NCBI GenBank assembly: GCA_016185125.1
Contig: JACPOC010000032.1
Coordinates: 87,376-151,375, forward strand
Length of the DNA stretch: 64,000 nucleotides
From: Bacteroidota bacterium
Lineage (GTDB): Bacteria; Bacteroidota; Bacteroidia; B-17B0; Aurantibacillaceae
Direction: 5' to 3'
Positions 35,701-44,371 of the stretch are shown here, in pieces. The position numbers were made by a program, and so were the translations under genes. Numbering within the stretch: position 1 is the stretch's first letter; each line of letters opens with the position of its first letter. The notes beneath the pieces are model-generated. The model was not told where the DNA came from, ran no database searches, and saw only the letters and a list, made by a program, of their open reading frames with translations.

Positions 35701-36638
35701 GTAATGGGTGCATTACTTAAACAACCCGCCGGTGATGTATAAGCCAAATTATAGGTTGTTGTAGCTCCGGGAGAAACCACAACGCTTGAACCACCTAAGT
35801 TGCCGGGTGTCCAGTTATAAGTGCCTCCTGTAGGATTAACCGAACTGTTTAAAGTAGTAGATTGACCGGCGCAAATATTGGTAGTGCTTGCCGAAACGGA
35901 AACAGTAGGATATGGAGAAACGTTAACAGTAGCCGCGGCCGATCCTGTGGTACAACCTGAAGGGCTGGTGGCATTAACAACGTAAGTCCCTGAAGTTGAA
36001 ACAGTTATAGCTTGAGAAGTTGCGCCCGTATTCCATGAATAGGAAGAAAAACCCGGACCGGCATCTAAAGTAACGCTGCCACCCGTACAAAAATTCAGAG
36101 GCCCATTAGGGGTTATTACCGGAGTAACTTGAGAAGGTTGATAATATGTAATAGTAAGTACAATTTTATTTATACATACACTTAGCCCCGTGCAGAGCTG
36201 TAAAGTGTTATTGCCCCCATAAACGTAATTAGGCATGCCGCAAGGGAAATTTCCGGAGGATGAAGCACTAATACCACAAGGAGAGGCAGAGCAGGGACAA
36301 CCCGTATTACCTTCGTTTACGGCAGGGATGGCATTACCATTAATAGTAGAGGAAAGAGAATTTCCGAAACAACTTCCCGAATAATAACTCAACTGAACAT
36401 TGGTTACCAAATTTCCAGGAGGAACAGGGTCGAAAAAGGATTGGGTACCGCAAGGAGGAGTGTTTCCGCAATAACTGCCAGCGGTATTAAAGCAATAATA
36501 ATCGCCTCCGCAAACCGCGCAGCCACCGCATGCTAAAAACCCCCCATAACTAACGGTTTTTGTTACAACTGATTGGCTATAACTGTATGAAGTGATAAAA
36601 AGAGCCAAAATAACTGCTAAACGTATAATTTTTTTCAT
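32787..36638 (-). CDS. Giant secreted adhesin-like protein with Ig-like repeats and type B (CHU_C) sorting domain
   Basis: 1283 residues; signal peptide MKKIIRLAVILALFITSYSYSQ. Residues about 35-165 are cysteine-rich (CGGCAVCGGDYYC, CPCSASPCG). Then come one divergent and seven good tandem repeats of about 70 residues (ICSGQSTTLNS, GGTYNWMPGG, VSP..TTTYNL.YTS..GC), PKD-like domains (WLWDFGNGTTSGAFQPVVTYTAPGTYTVMLVA), two Ig-like units, and a C-terminal CHU_C gliding-motility-type domain (VTPNNDGVNDTWWIGNLENYP, MILNRYGQLLYETKGYKNTWDG). This end directs export by T9SS with a PorP/SprF partner, encoded immediately downstream. The last about 500 residues are closely similar to the other CHU_C protein at 37137-40307. 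Probable cell-surface adhesin of SprB type. Confidence 0.9.
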   Translation of the reverse strand: MKKIIRLAVILALFITSYSYSQSVVTKTVSYGGFLACGGCAVCGGDYYCFNTAGSYCGNTPPCGTQSFFDPVPPGNLVTNVQLSYYSGSCFGNSLSSTINGNAIPAVNEGNTGCPCSASPCGISASSSGNFPCGMPNYVYGGNNTLQLCTGLSVCINKIVLTITYYQPSQVTPVITPNGPLNFCTGGSVTLDAGPGFSSYSWNTGATSQAITVSTSGTYVVNATSPSGCTTGSAAATVNVSPYPTVSVSASTTNICAGQSTTLNSSVNPTGGTYNWTPGNLGGSSVVVSPGATTTYNLAYTSPAGCLSNAPITINVSPSPGVSVSATPANICLGQSSTLNSSVNPAGGTYNWSPGGSTSPSFVASPGSTTTYNLVYTSPAGCTGSASTPVNVNPNPVVSISPVSSTICSGQSTTLNGVVNITGGAYNWMPGNLSSSNIVVSPASTQVYNLSYTTTSGCTGTATGTVVVAPNPALSVSVANPTICSGSSTVLSSTVSPGGGTYNWMPGGLTTANITVSPPSSQNYSLLYTAPGGCTATASASVQVKSPTVTVNNAVICAGLSTTLNSTVNPSAGTYTWMPGGQSTPNIVVSPSSTTNYTVNYASPDGCVNKAISTVSVNSGPIISINNATICPGASAVLSSTVNPTGGNYTWTPGGQNNPSIAVSPASTTIYTLNYVSTAGCAGTATAQVIVSATPTLSVNNATICSGSGASAALVATVIPAGGTFSWNPTGSTTSSIVVMPSVTTTYTLNYVSNAGCTASNISTVSVLTGFSSADFLYPANVCLDNQPVALTGTVAGGGTNSYQWFLGSGSTPSTAITQTVSVGYTFSGIKTVTLVVTNSFGCTDTVVHPININPLPILNFATAATCIGSSTSFTNSSWIGGSGVIASWLWDFGNGTTSGAFQPVVTYTAPGTYTVMLVANSDYGCDDTLYKTVTIYPTTIPGSVQSNTTVCASSNSATLSLNGNNGSVMFWQYSTNGGINWTPLSNTSTAQTYSNLNQTTIYQAYVQSGNCSGAFSNASTITVNSASDGGILRKDTVVCSTSNSGTLSLASYTGAVTDWIFSSNNGQTWSSLSNTLSVYSFSNLATSGLYSAIVKNGICPADTSNKVKVNVLFFQAATLKPYPDTTISIGYSLQIVAGGGVQYAWAPNYNISDTTVFNPNVWPTKNTTYTVIVQNGFGCRDVTQVTVFVKNDYKLIIANTVTPNNDGVNDTWWIGNLENYPNNEVMILNRYGQLLYETKGYKNTWDGMYNGQRLPDGTYFFVLKFPESNVIYKGSINIISSR
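34340..35925 (-). repeat. Seven tandem ~225-bp repeats coding Ig-like modules
   Basis: Each unit encodes roughly 70-75 residues with IC.G near the start and (A/G)GC near the end, and shared GGTYNW and VSP..TT.Y.L.Y segments. The units differ in sequence, so they are aged tandem duplications and not recent perfect copies. A divergent eighth unit precedes them (about 35930-36125). Confidence 0.85.
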
Positions 36639-36644
36639 GCGTAA

Positions 36645-37064
36645 TTATTTTTTATAGAAGTTTAAATTATTCATCCCAAAACGTTTTAAATCCTGCGACT
36701 TGATAGGGAAATCTTTAAGAAAAACTACAAGTCCTTTTTGCTTCTCCGTGCAATTTCCTAAAACTTCCGAATTTGGAGCTAACGTAATCATTATTTTATC
36801 ATCCTGATTTTCTTTCCGGATCCATTTCAAATCATAAGAAAAAACTGCCGGATACCATTCTACCACCAAGGGCTCTGAGGTATGATTGATAAGTTTTAGC
36901 GTTAAGGCCTCGTTATCACCGCATTTACTTACCAGATAACTGGCTTCCAAACCATTTACATTATTTTGGCCCGCTATATTTAAACCAATCGGGCGCCAAT
37001 CTGCCTGACTAAAAGAAGTAAAGACAAAAAATAAAAAAATAAATGTTACAAATGATTTTTTCAT
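36645..37064 (-). CDS. Small exported protein of unknown function within the CHU_C operon
   Basis: 139 residues with a signal peptide (MKKSFVTFIFLFFVFTSFSQ). The mature part is compact and mixed in composition, with two cysteines about 60 residues apart (SKCGDNEA, GNCTEKQ) that could form a disulfide, and strands such as LTLKLINHTSEPLVVEWYPAVF, which has the feel of a beta-sandwich. I recognise no family. It lies seven bases ahead of the large CHU_C gene and about 70 after the other one, so it is almost surely co-transcribed with both. A chaperone or accessory surface subunit is possible but unsupported. Confidence 0.65.
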   Translation of the reverse strand: MKKSFVTFIFLFFVFTSFSQADWRPIGLNIAGQNNVNGLEASYLVSKCGDNEALTLKLINHTSEPLVVEWYPAVFSYDLKWIRKENQDDKIMITLAPNSEVLGNCTEKQKGLVVFLKDFPIKSQDLKRFGMNNLNFYKK

Positions 37065-37136
37065 GTTTGATATATAAATTATTAATAAAACTTTTTTTGT
37101 TTATACGAAGATATTAATTCTTAACTAAAATACAAC

Positions 37137-40100
37137 TTATTTACCATTAACTATACTAATACTTCCTTTATATACAATATTTCCATCAGGAAACTTTAAT
37201 ACATAATAATAGGCTCCGTCAGGTAATTTCTGACCCTGATAAGTTCCATCCCAATTATTTTTATATGCCTTTGTTTCAAAAAGAATTTGACCGTATCTGT
37301 TTAAAATCATCACTTCATTGTTCGGATAATTTTCCAGATTTCCTACCCACCAGGTATCATTAAACCCGTCGTTATTCGGGGTCATGGTATTAGCAATTAT
37401 CACTTTGTAATCAGTAGTCACCAATACTGTTACCTGAGCGGTATCCCTGCAACCATAATTGTTTTTAACAATTACCGTGTAAGTGGTATTTTTATTAGGC
37501 CACACATTAGGGTTGTAAATGCTAGTGTCTGAAATATTATAATTAGGAGCCCAAGCGTATTGAACCCCGCCCGCCGCTATTACTTGTAAAGAGTAACCCA
37601 TACTAATAGTGGTATTAGTTGCAGGGCTAACAGAGGCACCTTGAAATAACAGCACATTTACTTTTACATTATTGGAAGTGTCGGTCGGACAAATGCCATT
37701 TTTTACCACAGAGGCAAACCATGCTGATGATACCACATTACTAAATGTGTAAGATGACAGCGTATTGGTAATATTAGTCCACGTTGCACCGTTATTGGTT
37801 GACGTTAACCAACTTAAAAGAGAACCACTGTAAGAATTTAAACTTAACACGCCTGAATTAAGCGTGGAACAAACCACCGTATCTTTTTTTAATATTCCGG
37901 CATTTGATGCGGCGTTTACGGTTATGGTTGCAGAATTAGCCATAGCACCCGCACAGGCGCCGCTTTTAACAAATGCCTGATATACAGTTGTTTGGCTCAG
38001 ATTAGCATAGGCCTGAAGCGTAGAAGTATTTGAAAGTGGACTCCAGTTGATGCCTCCGTCGTTAGAATAATTCCAATATAATACGTTGCCGGTGTTTCCG
38101 TTGAGTGTTAAGGTTCCGGCATTAGAGCTTGCACAAACAGTAGTGTTATTTTGTACTGAACCCGGAACTGTGGCCGGGGAAATAGTAACGGTATTATACA
38201 ACGTGTCATCGCACCCATAATCGGAAGTAGCAACCAGCATTACCGTATAAGTTCCTGCGGCAGTATAAGTGGTTACAGGCTCAAACGTTGAGGAGGTAAC
38301 GCCATTGCCAAAATTCCATAACCAGGAAGCAATAACCCCGCTTCCGCCAATCCAGGTGGTGTTGGTAAATGAGGTGGCACTGTTAATACAATTAGGACTG
38401 CTGCTTACAAAATTAAGAGTAGGCGCAGGTTCTATACTTGCCGATTTTATGATGGTGTTTTTACAACCAAATTGGTTGGTAGTAACCAGCGTAACCGTTT
38501 TAATTCCGGCATAGGCATAAGAAATATTGCTTGCGTTTTGCGTGGTAGCCGTGGAAGGAGCTGCTCCCGTTCCCAAAGTCCAGGAATAAGTTACCCCTGC
38601 TCCTGTAGTACCTGTGTTGATATAATTTGCTTGTTTATTCTCACAAATATTATTAGTGAAGGTAAAATTAGCACTTGGGTTAGGATTAATTATTAATGTT
38701 TGGCTGCTGGTACTTACTGTATTTCCGCATACCGATTGCATTTCAATGGTATAGGTTCCGGGGGCAAAAGTGGTGGTTGAAACCCCACTTGGCGAAATAG
38801 GTAAAGTATTACCATTTGCCAACCATTGAAAACAGGCTGCTGTATTGGTAGCAGTAAGATTTGAAAGAGTAATTAAGTCTCCACCGCAAGCTACTGATGG
38901 TGAGATAGTTATGGAAGGTGTAGTGGCTGAGCATGCGATGCAAATAAACTGCTCGTTTGGAATTGGAGCTCCGGCAATTGGAATTGGGTTTGTAACCGTT
39001 AACGAGGCGGTGATATCTACAACTGCCGTAGGGGGCACGGTACCCGTAATAATGCTTGTAGTTACATCCATAGAGGTATAAGGTAAGCCCACTGTTGCAC
39101 AGCCTACATTTCCTAAAGAATCAGTGCGAACAAACATGGGATCAAATTCCGCATTCACACCGCAAACCGAGGTATTGGTATTCATTGATAAAATATAACT
39201 GCTGCCGTAGCTGATTACATCAATACCATTATCACAACCGGGTCCGCCATAAGCGTTAGCCCACATCATGCTTCCATTAACATCTAATTTAATCATCACG
39301 GCATCTCGGGAACCATTGCCTGCGCCAAATGTAGTTCCTACCACCATATACCCCCCATCCGGTGTTTTTACAATTCCATCGGCATATTGATCTCCGGCCC
39401 CGCCATAGGTTTTGGCCCATTGAACAGTGCCGGCGGCATCCACTTTTACAACTAAAATATCTTGGGCGCCGGCAGTTAAAAGTGTATTAGTGGTGGCGCC
39501 TGCTATTATAAAACCGCCATCGGGTGTAGGCACACCTTCTGTATCCCAGTATCTTCCCTCTGCTGCTATCGTTCCGTATGTTTTCATCCAAACCGGATTT
39601 CCGGCAGCGTCTGTTTTAACTATCCAAAGATCATCACTTCCCGCACCAAATGAAGCTGTTATTCCGGCAGCGTATAAAAAAGTACCGTTATAATGTACGG
39701 AACAAAATATATCCTGCGCAGACCCTCCGAAAGCTTTTGTCCATAAATGTGCCCCGGCGTTACTGTACATCGAAATTCCTGCATTCCAGCCCGGAAATGG
39801 AGAAGCGTTGGCACCTCCTGCAACTGCAATATTATTAGGCATTTGGGTAACCCAATGAGCGTATTCCACCGCATCGGTTTGTGTGGTAACGGCACTGTTA
39901 TTCCATACGGTTGACCATTGAAAGTTTCCGGCCTGATTTAATTTAACTAAACCCCAATCATAATTATCTCCTCCCCCATCATCCCAAAGGCCGGCTATTA
40001 AAACGCCGCCGTCAGAGGCTTCTGTAATTTTCCTTCCGCCGTCGGAGCCCGCTGATCCAAAAGTTTTATACCAAAGTAAAGAGCCGCAGGAAGAAACTTT

Positions 40101-40307
40101 ATAAACATACACATCGCAACTGCCGGCAGGACCACCTTCGTGCTGGCCGGTTCCGATAAATCCGCCATCGGAAGTGGGAGCCAGCGATAAGCCGCCGTTA
40201 ATACCCGGAAAACTGTAGGTACGGGCAAATGTTTGTGATTTCAAATTGGTAATTCCTAACAACATCAAAATAGTTAGGATGATATTACCAATGGAAAAAT
40301 GTTTCAT
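37137..40307 (-). CDS. Secreted protein with SBBP-like propeller, PKD domains and type B (CHU_C) sorting domain
   Basis: 1056 residues; signal peptide MKHFSIGNIILTILMLLGITNLKSQ. Residues about 27-420 are a beta-propeller of repeated TSDGGFIGTGQHEG, DVYVYKV, GSLLWYKTFGSAGSDGG, TPDGGFIIAGATTNT, GTVQWAKTYGGAGDQYADG units. PKD/Ig-like domains follow, and the end is CHU_C (MTPNNDGFNDTWWVGNLENYP, MILNRYGQILFETKAYKNNWDG), marking T9SS type B export. From about residue 545 onward it closely matches the C-terminal half of the protein at 32787-36638, so the two arose by duplication and exchange of the N-terminal part. Its probable export partner is the PorP/SprF protein downstream. Confidence 0.9.
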   Translation of the reverse strand: MKHFSIGNIILTILMLLGITNLKSQTFARTYSFPGINGGLSLAPTSDGGFIGTGQHEGGPAGSCDVYVYKVSSCGSLLWYKTFGSAGSDGGRKITEASDGGVLIAGLWDDGGGDNYDWGLVKLNQAGNFQWSTVWNNSAVTTQTDAVEYAHWVTQMPNNIAVAGGANASPFPGWNAGISMYSNAGAHLWTKAFGGSAQDIFCSVHYNGTFLYAAGITASFGAGSDDLWIVKTDAAGNPVWMKTYGTIAAEGRYWDTEGVPTPDGGFIIAGATTNTLLTAGAQDILVVKVDAAGTVQWAKTYGGAGDQYADGIVKTPDGGYMVVGTTFGAGNGSRDAVMIKLDVNGSMMWANAYGGPGCDNGIDVISYGSSYILSMNTNTSVCGVNAEFDPMFVRTDSLGNVGCATVGLPYTSMDVTTSIITGTVPPTAVVDITASLTVTNPIPIAGAPIPNEQFICIACSATTPSITISPSVACGGDLITLSNLTATNTAACFQWLANGNTLPISPSGVSTTTFAPGTYTIEMQSVCGNTVSTSSQTLIINPNPSANFTFTNNICENKQANYINTGTTGAGVTYSWTLGTGAAPSTATTQNASNISYAYAGIKTVTLVTTNQFGCKNTIIKSASIEPAPTLNFVSSSPNCINSATSFTNTTWIGGSGVIASWLWNFGNGVTSSTFEPVTTYTAAGTYTVMLVATSDYGCDDTLYNTVTISPATVPGSVQNNTTVCASSNAGTLTLNGNTGNVLYWNYSNDGGINWSPLSNTSTLQAYANLSQTTVYQAFVKSGACAGAMANSATITVNAASNAGILKKDTVVCSTLNSGVLSLNSYSGSLLSWLTSTNNGATWTNITNTLSSYTFSNVVSSAWFASVVKNGICPTDTSNNVKVNVLLFQGASVSPATNTTISMGYSLQVIAAGGVQYAWAPNYNISDTSIYNPNVWPNKNTTYTVIVKNNYGCRDTAQVTVLVTTDYKVIIANTMTPNNDGFNDTWWVGNLENYPNNEVMILNRYGQILFETKAYKNNWDGTYQGQKLPDGAYYYVLKFPDGNIVYKGSISIVNGK

Positions 40308-40331
40308 AAATTAGAATTTTATTCTTAATAA

Positions 40332-40703
40332 TTACTTGGTTAATTTTGTTTTATCGGAAATGGTAAGATCTTTAAGACTGGTTCGTGGGAAATGCACGCT
40401 ATCCAATAGAAACATAAACTTTTTCTTATATTCTTCTTCGTTTAAAGTGGTATTTTTTATGTGAATAACCATGTATTTTTCTTTAGGGTGATTTTCTACC
40501 ACATTTGAAGATAATGAGTTTTTAACAAACGCGGGAATAAGCATGCCAAAATGCGGGCAATCCAAAATATCATGCGTAACCTGTACGATCATATACTTAT
40601 CAAATATGAGGCTGGCGCCGGTATTTGTACTTGAGTTTTGAGAATAAAAGATACTTGCAGTTGCTACCAATAGGGTAATAAGGCAAATTTTAAGTGTTTT
40701 CAT
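40332..40703 (-). CDS. Small exported protein of unknown function, first gene of the CHU_C operon
   Basis: 123 residues with a signal peptide (MKTLKICLITLLVATASIFYSQ). The mature part begins NSSTNTGASLIFDKYMIVQVTHD and has a single cysteine (ILDCPHFG); the second half is alpha-helical and basic. No family recognised. It lies 24 bases before the propeller-CHU_C gene and behind a good promoter candidate, so it heads the surface-protein operon. It shows no clear similarity to the 139-residue protein at 36645-37064. Confidence 0.6.
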   Translation of the reverse strand: MKTLKICLITLLVATASIFYSQNSSTNTGASLIFDKYMIVQVTHDILDCPHFGMLIPAFVKNSLSSNVVENHPKEKYMVIHIKNTTLNEEEYKKKFMFLLDSVHFPRTSLKDLTISDKTKLTK

Positions 40704-40728
40704 CTAGTATTTTTTAGAAATATAATGT

Positions 40729-40760
40729 TAAAAGTAGTAAATTATTAACAAAATGCCAAA
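40729..40760 (-). promoter_or_regulatory. Promoter candidate of the surface-protein operon
   Basis: On the minus strand TTTG (40760-40757), 20 bases, then TACTTTTA (40736-40729), one mismatch from TAnnTTTG. It ends 25 bases before the first gene of the operon (start 40703). Confidence 0.5.
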
Positions 40761-40806
40761 AAACCTTAAATATTTAAAAAAATGCGGATTATATACACAT
40801 GTAAGG

Positions 40807-42486
40807 TTATTTAAAAAAAGAATTTAATGGCTCGGCAACTGTAGCGTTGGGTTGATTCAACTGCAATAATTCGCAAATAGTAGGTGCTATTTGAGTAATG
40901 GTTGTAAACTGAAATGAGACACCTTTTTTTATTCCTTTTCCGTAAAACAGCAAGGGTACATGCGTATCGTAGTTATAGGCAGCGCCGTGCGTGGTGCCTT
41001 TTTCAGCGTAATCCATCCAGGCCGGACGAAAAATAAAACAAACATTTCCGCTCATTGCATGATTGTATCCATTCTGCAACAATGTTTTATAATCGTTCTT
41101 TTCAAAACCGTTGTATTTAATATATTTGGAAGGGTAAGCTTCAGCAATTCCATTAATACTTAATAGCTGAATGGCAACATTTTCCTCTACTTCATTAATA
41201 TTTAATTTAAGTTCTTTGATGCGTATTTCATTTAAAAATACTTGTTCGTTGCTTACATCCGCCAAAAGCAGAGTGTCGCCGTAAGCAGATTTTAAATACG
41301 TTTTCAGCTCTTTCTTAATATGTTTTTGAGCCAAATATCCGGCTGGTATCTTATTGTATATTAAGTGATTAGGCACGTCGCCCCCCCCATGATCGGCGGT
41401 TAAAAATACGATATAATTATTTTTTCCAACTTCTTTGTCAAGAACATTTAAAATTTCTTCAATATCCTTATCTAACCTTAAATAAGTATCTTCCACTTCA
41501 ACAGATCGGGGTCCATAAGAATGGGCAATAATATCGGTACTTGAAAAACTGATGGAGAAAAGATCGGTTATATTATCTTTTCCCAATTGTTCGTTTTTGA
41601 TGCATTCAATTGCTACATCTTTGGTGAGGCTGTTTCCAAAAGGCGTGGCGCGAATAATGCCCACCTGATTTTTTTGTAAATAATCTTTATACGAATACGG
41701 AAAAACAGGTTTGTCTTTTTTATTTGGAACACTTTCGTAATTATTATCATCTGCAATAGAAGCCGTATAGCCCTGGAGGTGTGTGAATGTATTCCAACCT
41801 TCAGCCAGATATTTTTTGGCCATTGCTTTCTCATTAAATGTTTTAAGCCATTGTGGAAGTTCTTTCATGTACCAGTTGGAAGTAACAAAATTACCCGACT
41901 CTTCATCCAGCCAAAACGCGCCGTTGGCAGCATGTCCGGCAGGTAAAACAGCACTTCGGTCTTTTAGCGCTACTGCAAAAACTTTTCCTTGGTTATTAGA
42001 AGTAATTTTAAGTTCATCGCCAATGGTAGAGCTTAATTGATTTTTTGGCGACATCATTCCGCTTTGGTTTTCAGTACCAACACTTTTTACATCGGCATCG
42101 TAAACACAATATTTTGAAGATTTATTTTTCTTATCATACCATTCGTTTGCTATTATACCATGTGCGCGCGGTGTTGCGCCGGTATATATGCTGCAATGTC
42201 CGGGGCCGGTGTAAGTAGGAATATAATTGTAATGTGTGTTTTTAAAATAATACCCTTCGTTAATTAATTTTCTGAATCCGCCATCGCTAAATCGGTTCCA
42301 GTAACGGTATATAAAATCGTTTCGCATTTGATCTACCACAATACCAATAACTAATTTAGGTTTTAAAGCCGCTGTTTCATCGAAGCGTTGTTTGTTTTGA
42401 TCTTCATCCTCCACTTCTTTTTTATTGCTTTGAGAAAATGTATTGAGAGACAAAATAAGTATGAATACCGTTATATATAATTTCAT
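40807..42486 (-). CDS. pafA: PafA-type alkaline phosphatase
   Basis: 559 residues with a signal peptide (MKLYITVFILILSLNTFSQS). VIGIVVDQMRNDFIYRYW carries the metal-binding Asp, TYTGPGHCSIYTGATPRAHGI the nucleophilic Thr segment, DIIAHSYGPRS and LTADHGGGDVPNH further metal ligands, and THGAAYNYDTHVPLLFYGKG the last ones. This is the pattern of the PafA group, periplasmic or exported phosphomonoesterases of the alkaline phosphatase superfamily that many Bacteroidota use instead of PhoA/PhoX. A G8 tract (plus C 41391-41398) encodes the Gly run of the metal motif. The gene follows the sugar dehydratase gene by one base and is likely co-transcribed. Confidence 0.88.
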   Translation of the reverse strand: MKLYITVFILILSLNTFSQSNKKEVEDEDQNKQRFDETAALKPKLVIGIVVDQMRNDFIYRYWNRFSDGGFRKLINEGYYFKNTHYNYIPTYTGPGHCSIYTGATPRAHGIIANEWYDKKNKSSKYCVYDADVKSVGTENQSGMMSPKNQLSSTIGDELKITSNNQGKVFAVALKDRSAVLPAGHAANGAFWLDEESGNFVTSNWYMKELPQWLKTFNEKAMAKKYLAEGWNTFTHLQGYTASIADDNNYESVPNKKDKPVFPYSYKDYLQKNQVGIIRATPFGNSLTKDVAIECIKNEQLGKDNITDLFSISFSSTDIIAHSYGPRSVEVEDTYLRLDKDIEEILNVLDKEVGKNNYIVFLTADHGGGDVPNHLIYNKIPAGYLAQKHIKKELKTYLKSAYGDTLLLADVSNEQVFLNEIRIKELKLNINEVEENVAIQLLSINGIAEAYPSKYIKYNGFEKNDYKTLLQNGYNHAMSGNVCFIFRPAWMDYAEKGTTHGAAYNYDTHVPLLFYGKGIKKGVSFQFTTITQIAPTICELLQLNQPNATVAEPLNSFFK

Positions 42487-42487
42487 T

Positions 42488-44371
42488 TTAATCTAATTTT
42501 TGGAAAACTGAATTATTGCTGATGTACTCCGGAACAAGATCCTTCATGCGCTGCACAATGTTTTCGTTATTTTGAGTGTTAAAGGCTTTAATTAATTCTT
42601 CAATTATAATATTAACTTCTTCATATTCATACTCGCGCACTTTACCAATTAATATTTGCGGATGATGTGTAGGAAGTGTGTTTTCTGCATCGGCCAAAAG
42701 TTCTTCAAATAATTTTTCACCTGGGCGCAAACCTGTGTATGAAATATTAATATCTTTTCCTTCTTTTAAGCCCGATAGCATGATCATTTTTCGTGCCAAA
42801 TCAACAATTTTAACAGACTTTCCCATGTTGAATAAAAAAATCTCCCCGCCTTGTCCCATACTGGCCGCTTCAATAACCAACTGACTTGCTTCGGGTATGG
42901 TCATAAAAAAGCGGGTGATTTCAGGATGCGTGATAGTGATGGGGCCTCCCGACTCAATTTGTTTTTTAAAGCGCGGAATAACCGAACCGTTAGATCCTAA
43001 AACATTTCCGAAGCGCGTAGTAATAAATTTGGTGCCCGTTTTTTTACCCAAACTTTGAATGTATATTTCTGCAATTCGTTTACTTGCGCCCATAACGTTT
43101 GTAGGGTTTACCGCCTTGTCAGTGCTAACAAAAACAAATCTTTCCACCTTATTTTCCTTAGCCAGATCAGCGGTGTTTTTTGTACCCAGCACATTGGTTA
43201 AAATAGATTCTGAAGGATTGTTCTCCATCATGGGCACATGCTTATAGGCGGCTGCATGAAAAACAATCTGCGGCTTAAACGTAGAAAAAACATTTGTCAT
43301 TCTATTACTATTACGAACATCCGCAATAACAACTTCATACTTTATATCTTTAAATTTATCTGAAAATTCAAGTTCCAAATCATGCAAAGGACTTTCGGCC
43401 TGATCGAGAAGATATATCTTTGCGGGTTTAAACCGAGAGCATTGCCGAGCCAGTTCGCTGCCAATGCTGCCGGCCGCACCCGTAATTAAAATGATCTTAT
43501 TTTTTAAACGCGCACTAATATTGTTATTGTCAATTTTGATTGGGTCACGCTCTAAAAGATCTTCAATGTTAACACTGCGCATTTGGTTAAAACTCAGCTC
43601 GCCGTTTATCCATTTAGTAACCGGCGGCACATTTAACACGCGAACATTGTTACTCAAACAAACATCGGTAATTTCGTTTTTTTTAAAAGCGGAAAGATTT
43701 TGAATAGAAATAATTACAAACTCAATTTCACTTTCCCTGATTAGTTCGGGTAATTTTTCGGGGCCGTAAACAAAAATCCCTTCAAAGCTGCGGTCTAATT
43801 TATCTTTGTCATCATCAATAAAACCTACAACTTTATACTTGATTGCCGCATCCCGGTCAAGCGTACGCTTAGTGATAATTCCGGCTTCACCTGCCCCATA
43901 AATAATCACATTCATTTTTTCTTTCCCCGGATTGCGGCTTTCAAAATAAATTGCTTTAACGGCAAGGCGGGAACTGATCATCAAAAATAAAGTGACCAAG
44001 CAATCAATAATAATTACCGCTGTAGGAATGATATAATATCCCAACAATAAATGAAGCGTAACTAAGTTAATAGCAAATACGAGAATACTTCCTGAAATAA
44101 CTACCAAAAAAATTCTTGAAGCATCGCGCGAACTTGTATAACGCACCACGCCTTTGTATGTTTTTGAAAACGCAAAGGAGAATGCTCTTATTACCAGCAA
44201 CAGAGTGTAGTCGTAAGGGAGGTTTTTAAGATCTTCGGCGGGAATATCCTTAAAATTAAATCGTAAAAAAAAAGCAAGCGTTAAAGAAAACACACAAATA
44301 ATCAGGTCAATAATTAAAATAGACCAGCGCGGTAAATTATAACTCCAGAATAGCTTAAATAACCTGTACAT
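42488..44371 (-). CDS. Membrane-bound NDP-sugar 4,6-dehydratase/epimerase (CapD/WbpM/FlaA1 family)
   Basis: 627 residues. Four N-terminal membrane segments (residues about 15-130) precede a CoA-binding-like Rossmann region (VIIYGAGEAGIITKRTLD) and a catalytic SDR domain beginning ILITGAAGSIGSELARQC near residue 297. FVFVSTDKAVNPTNVMGASKR gives the catalytic region and FNMGKSVKIVDLARKMI, SYTGLRPGEKLFEELL the family end. It should convert UDP-GlcNAc (or similar) at the inner membrane to a 4-keto-6-deoxy sugar for capsule or O-antigen. No other polysaccharide genes are close. A well-spaced promoter (TTG-N19-TATTTTTG, 44573-44544) lies about 170 bases upstream. Confidence 0.93.
   Translation of the reverse strand: MYRLFKLFWSYNLPRWSILIIDLIICVFSLTLAFFLRFNFKDIPAEDLKNLPYDYTLLLVIRAFSFAFSKTYKGVVRYTSSRDASRIFLVVISGSILVFAINLVTLHLLLGYYIIPTAVIIIDCLVTLFLMISSRLAVKAIYFESRNPGKEKMNVIIYGAGEAGIITKRTLDRDAAIKYKVVGFIDDDKDKLDRSFEGIFVYGPEKLPELIRESEIEFVIISIQNLSAFKKNEITDVCLSNNVRVLNVPPVTKWINGELSFNQMRSVNIEDLLERDPIKIDNNNISARLKNKIILITGAAGSIGSELARQCSRFKPAKIYLLDQAESPLHDLELEFSDKFKDIKYEVVIADVRNSNRMTNVFSTFKPQIVFHAAAYKHVPMMENNPSESILTNVLGTKNTADLAKENKVERFVFVSTDKAVNPTNVMGASKRIAEIYIQSLGKKTGTKFITTRFGNVLGSNGSVIPRFKKQIESGGPITITHPEITRFFMTIPEASQLVIEAASMGQGGEIFLFNMGKSVKIVDLARKMIMLSGLKEGKDINISYTGLRPGEKLFEELLADAENTLPTHHPQILIGKVREYEYEEVNIIIEELIKAFNTQNNENIVQRMKDLVPEYISNNSVFQKLD

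Noticed and set aside
34340..35925. CRISPR-like or transposon repeats
   Set aside because: The about 225-bp units are coding, diverged Ig-like modules in one open frame.
39659..39895. Several open frames on both strands inside the CHU_C genes (for example here and at 33539-33883)
   Set aside because: They are shadows of long repeat-rich genes with clear signal peptides and sorting domains.
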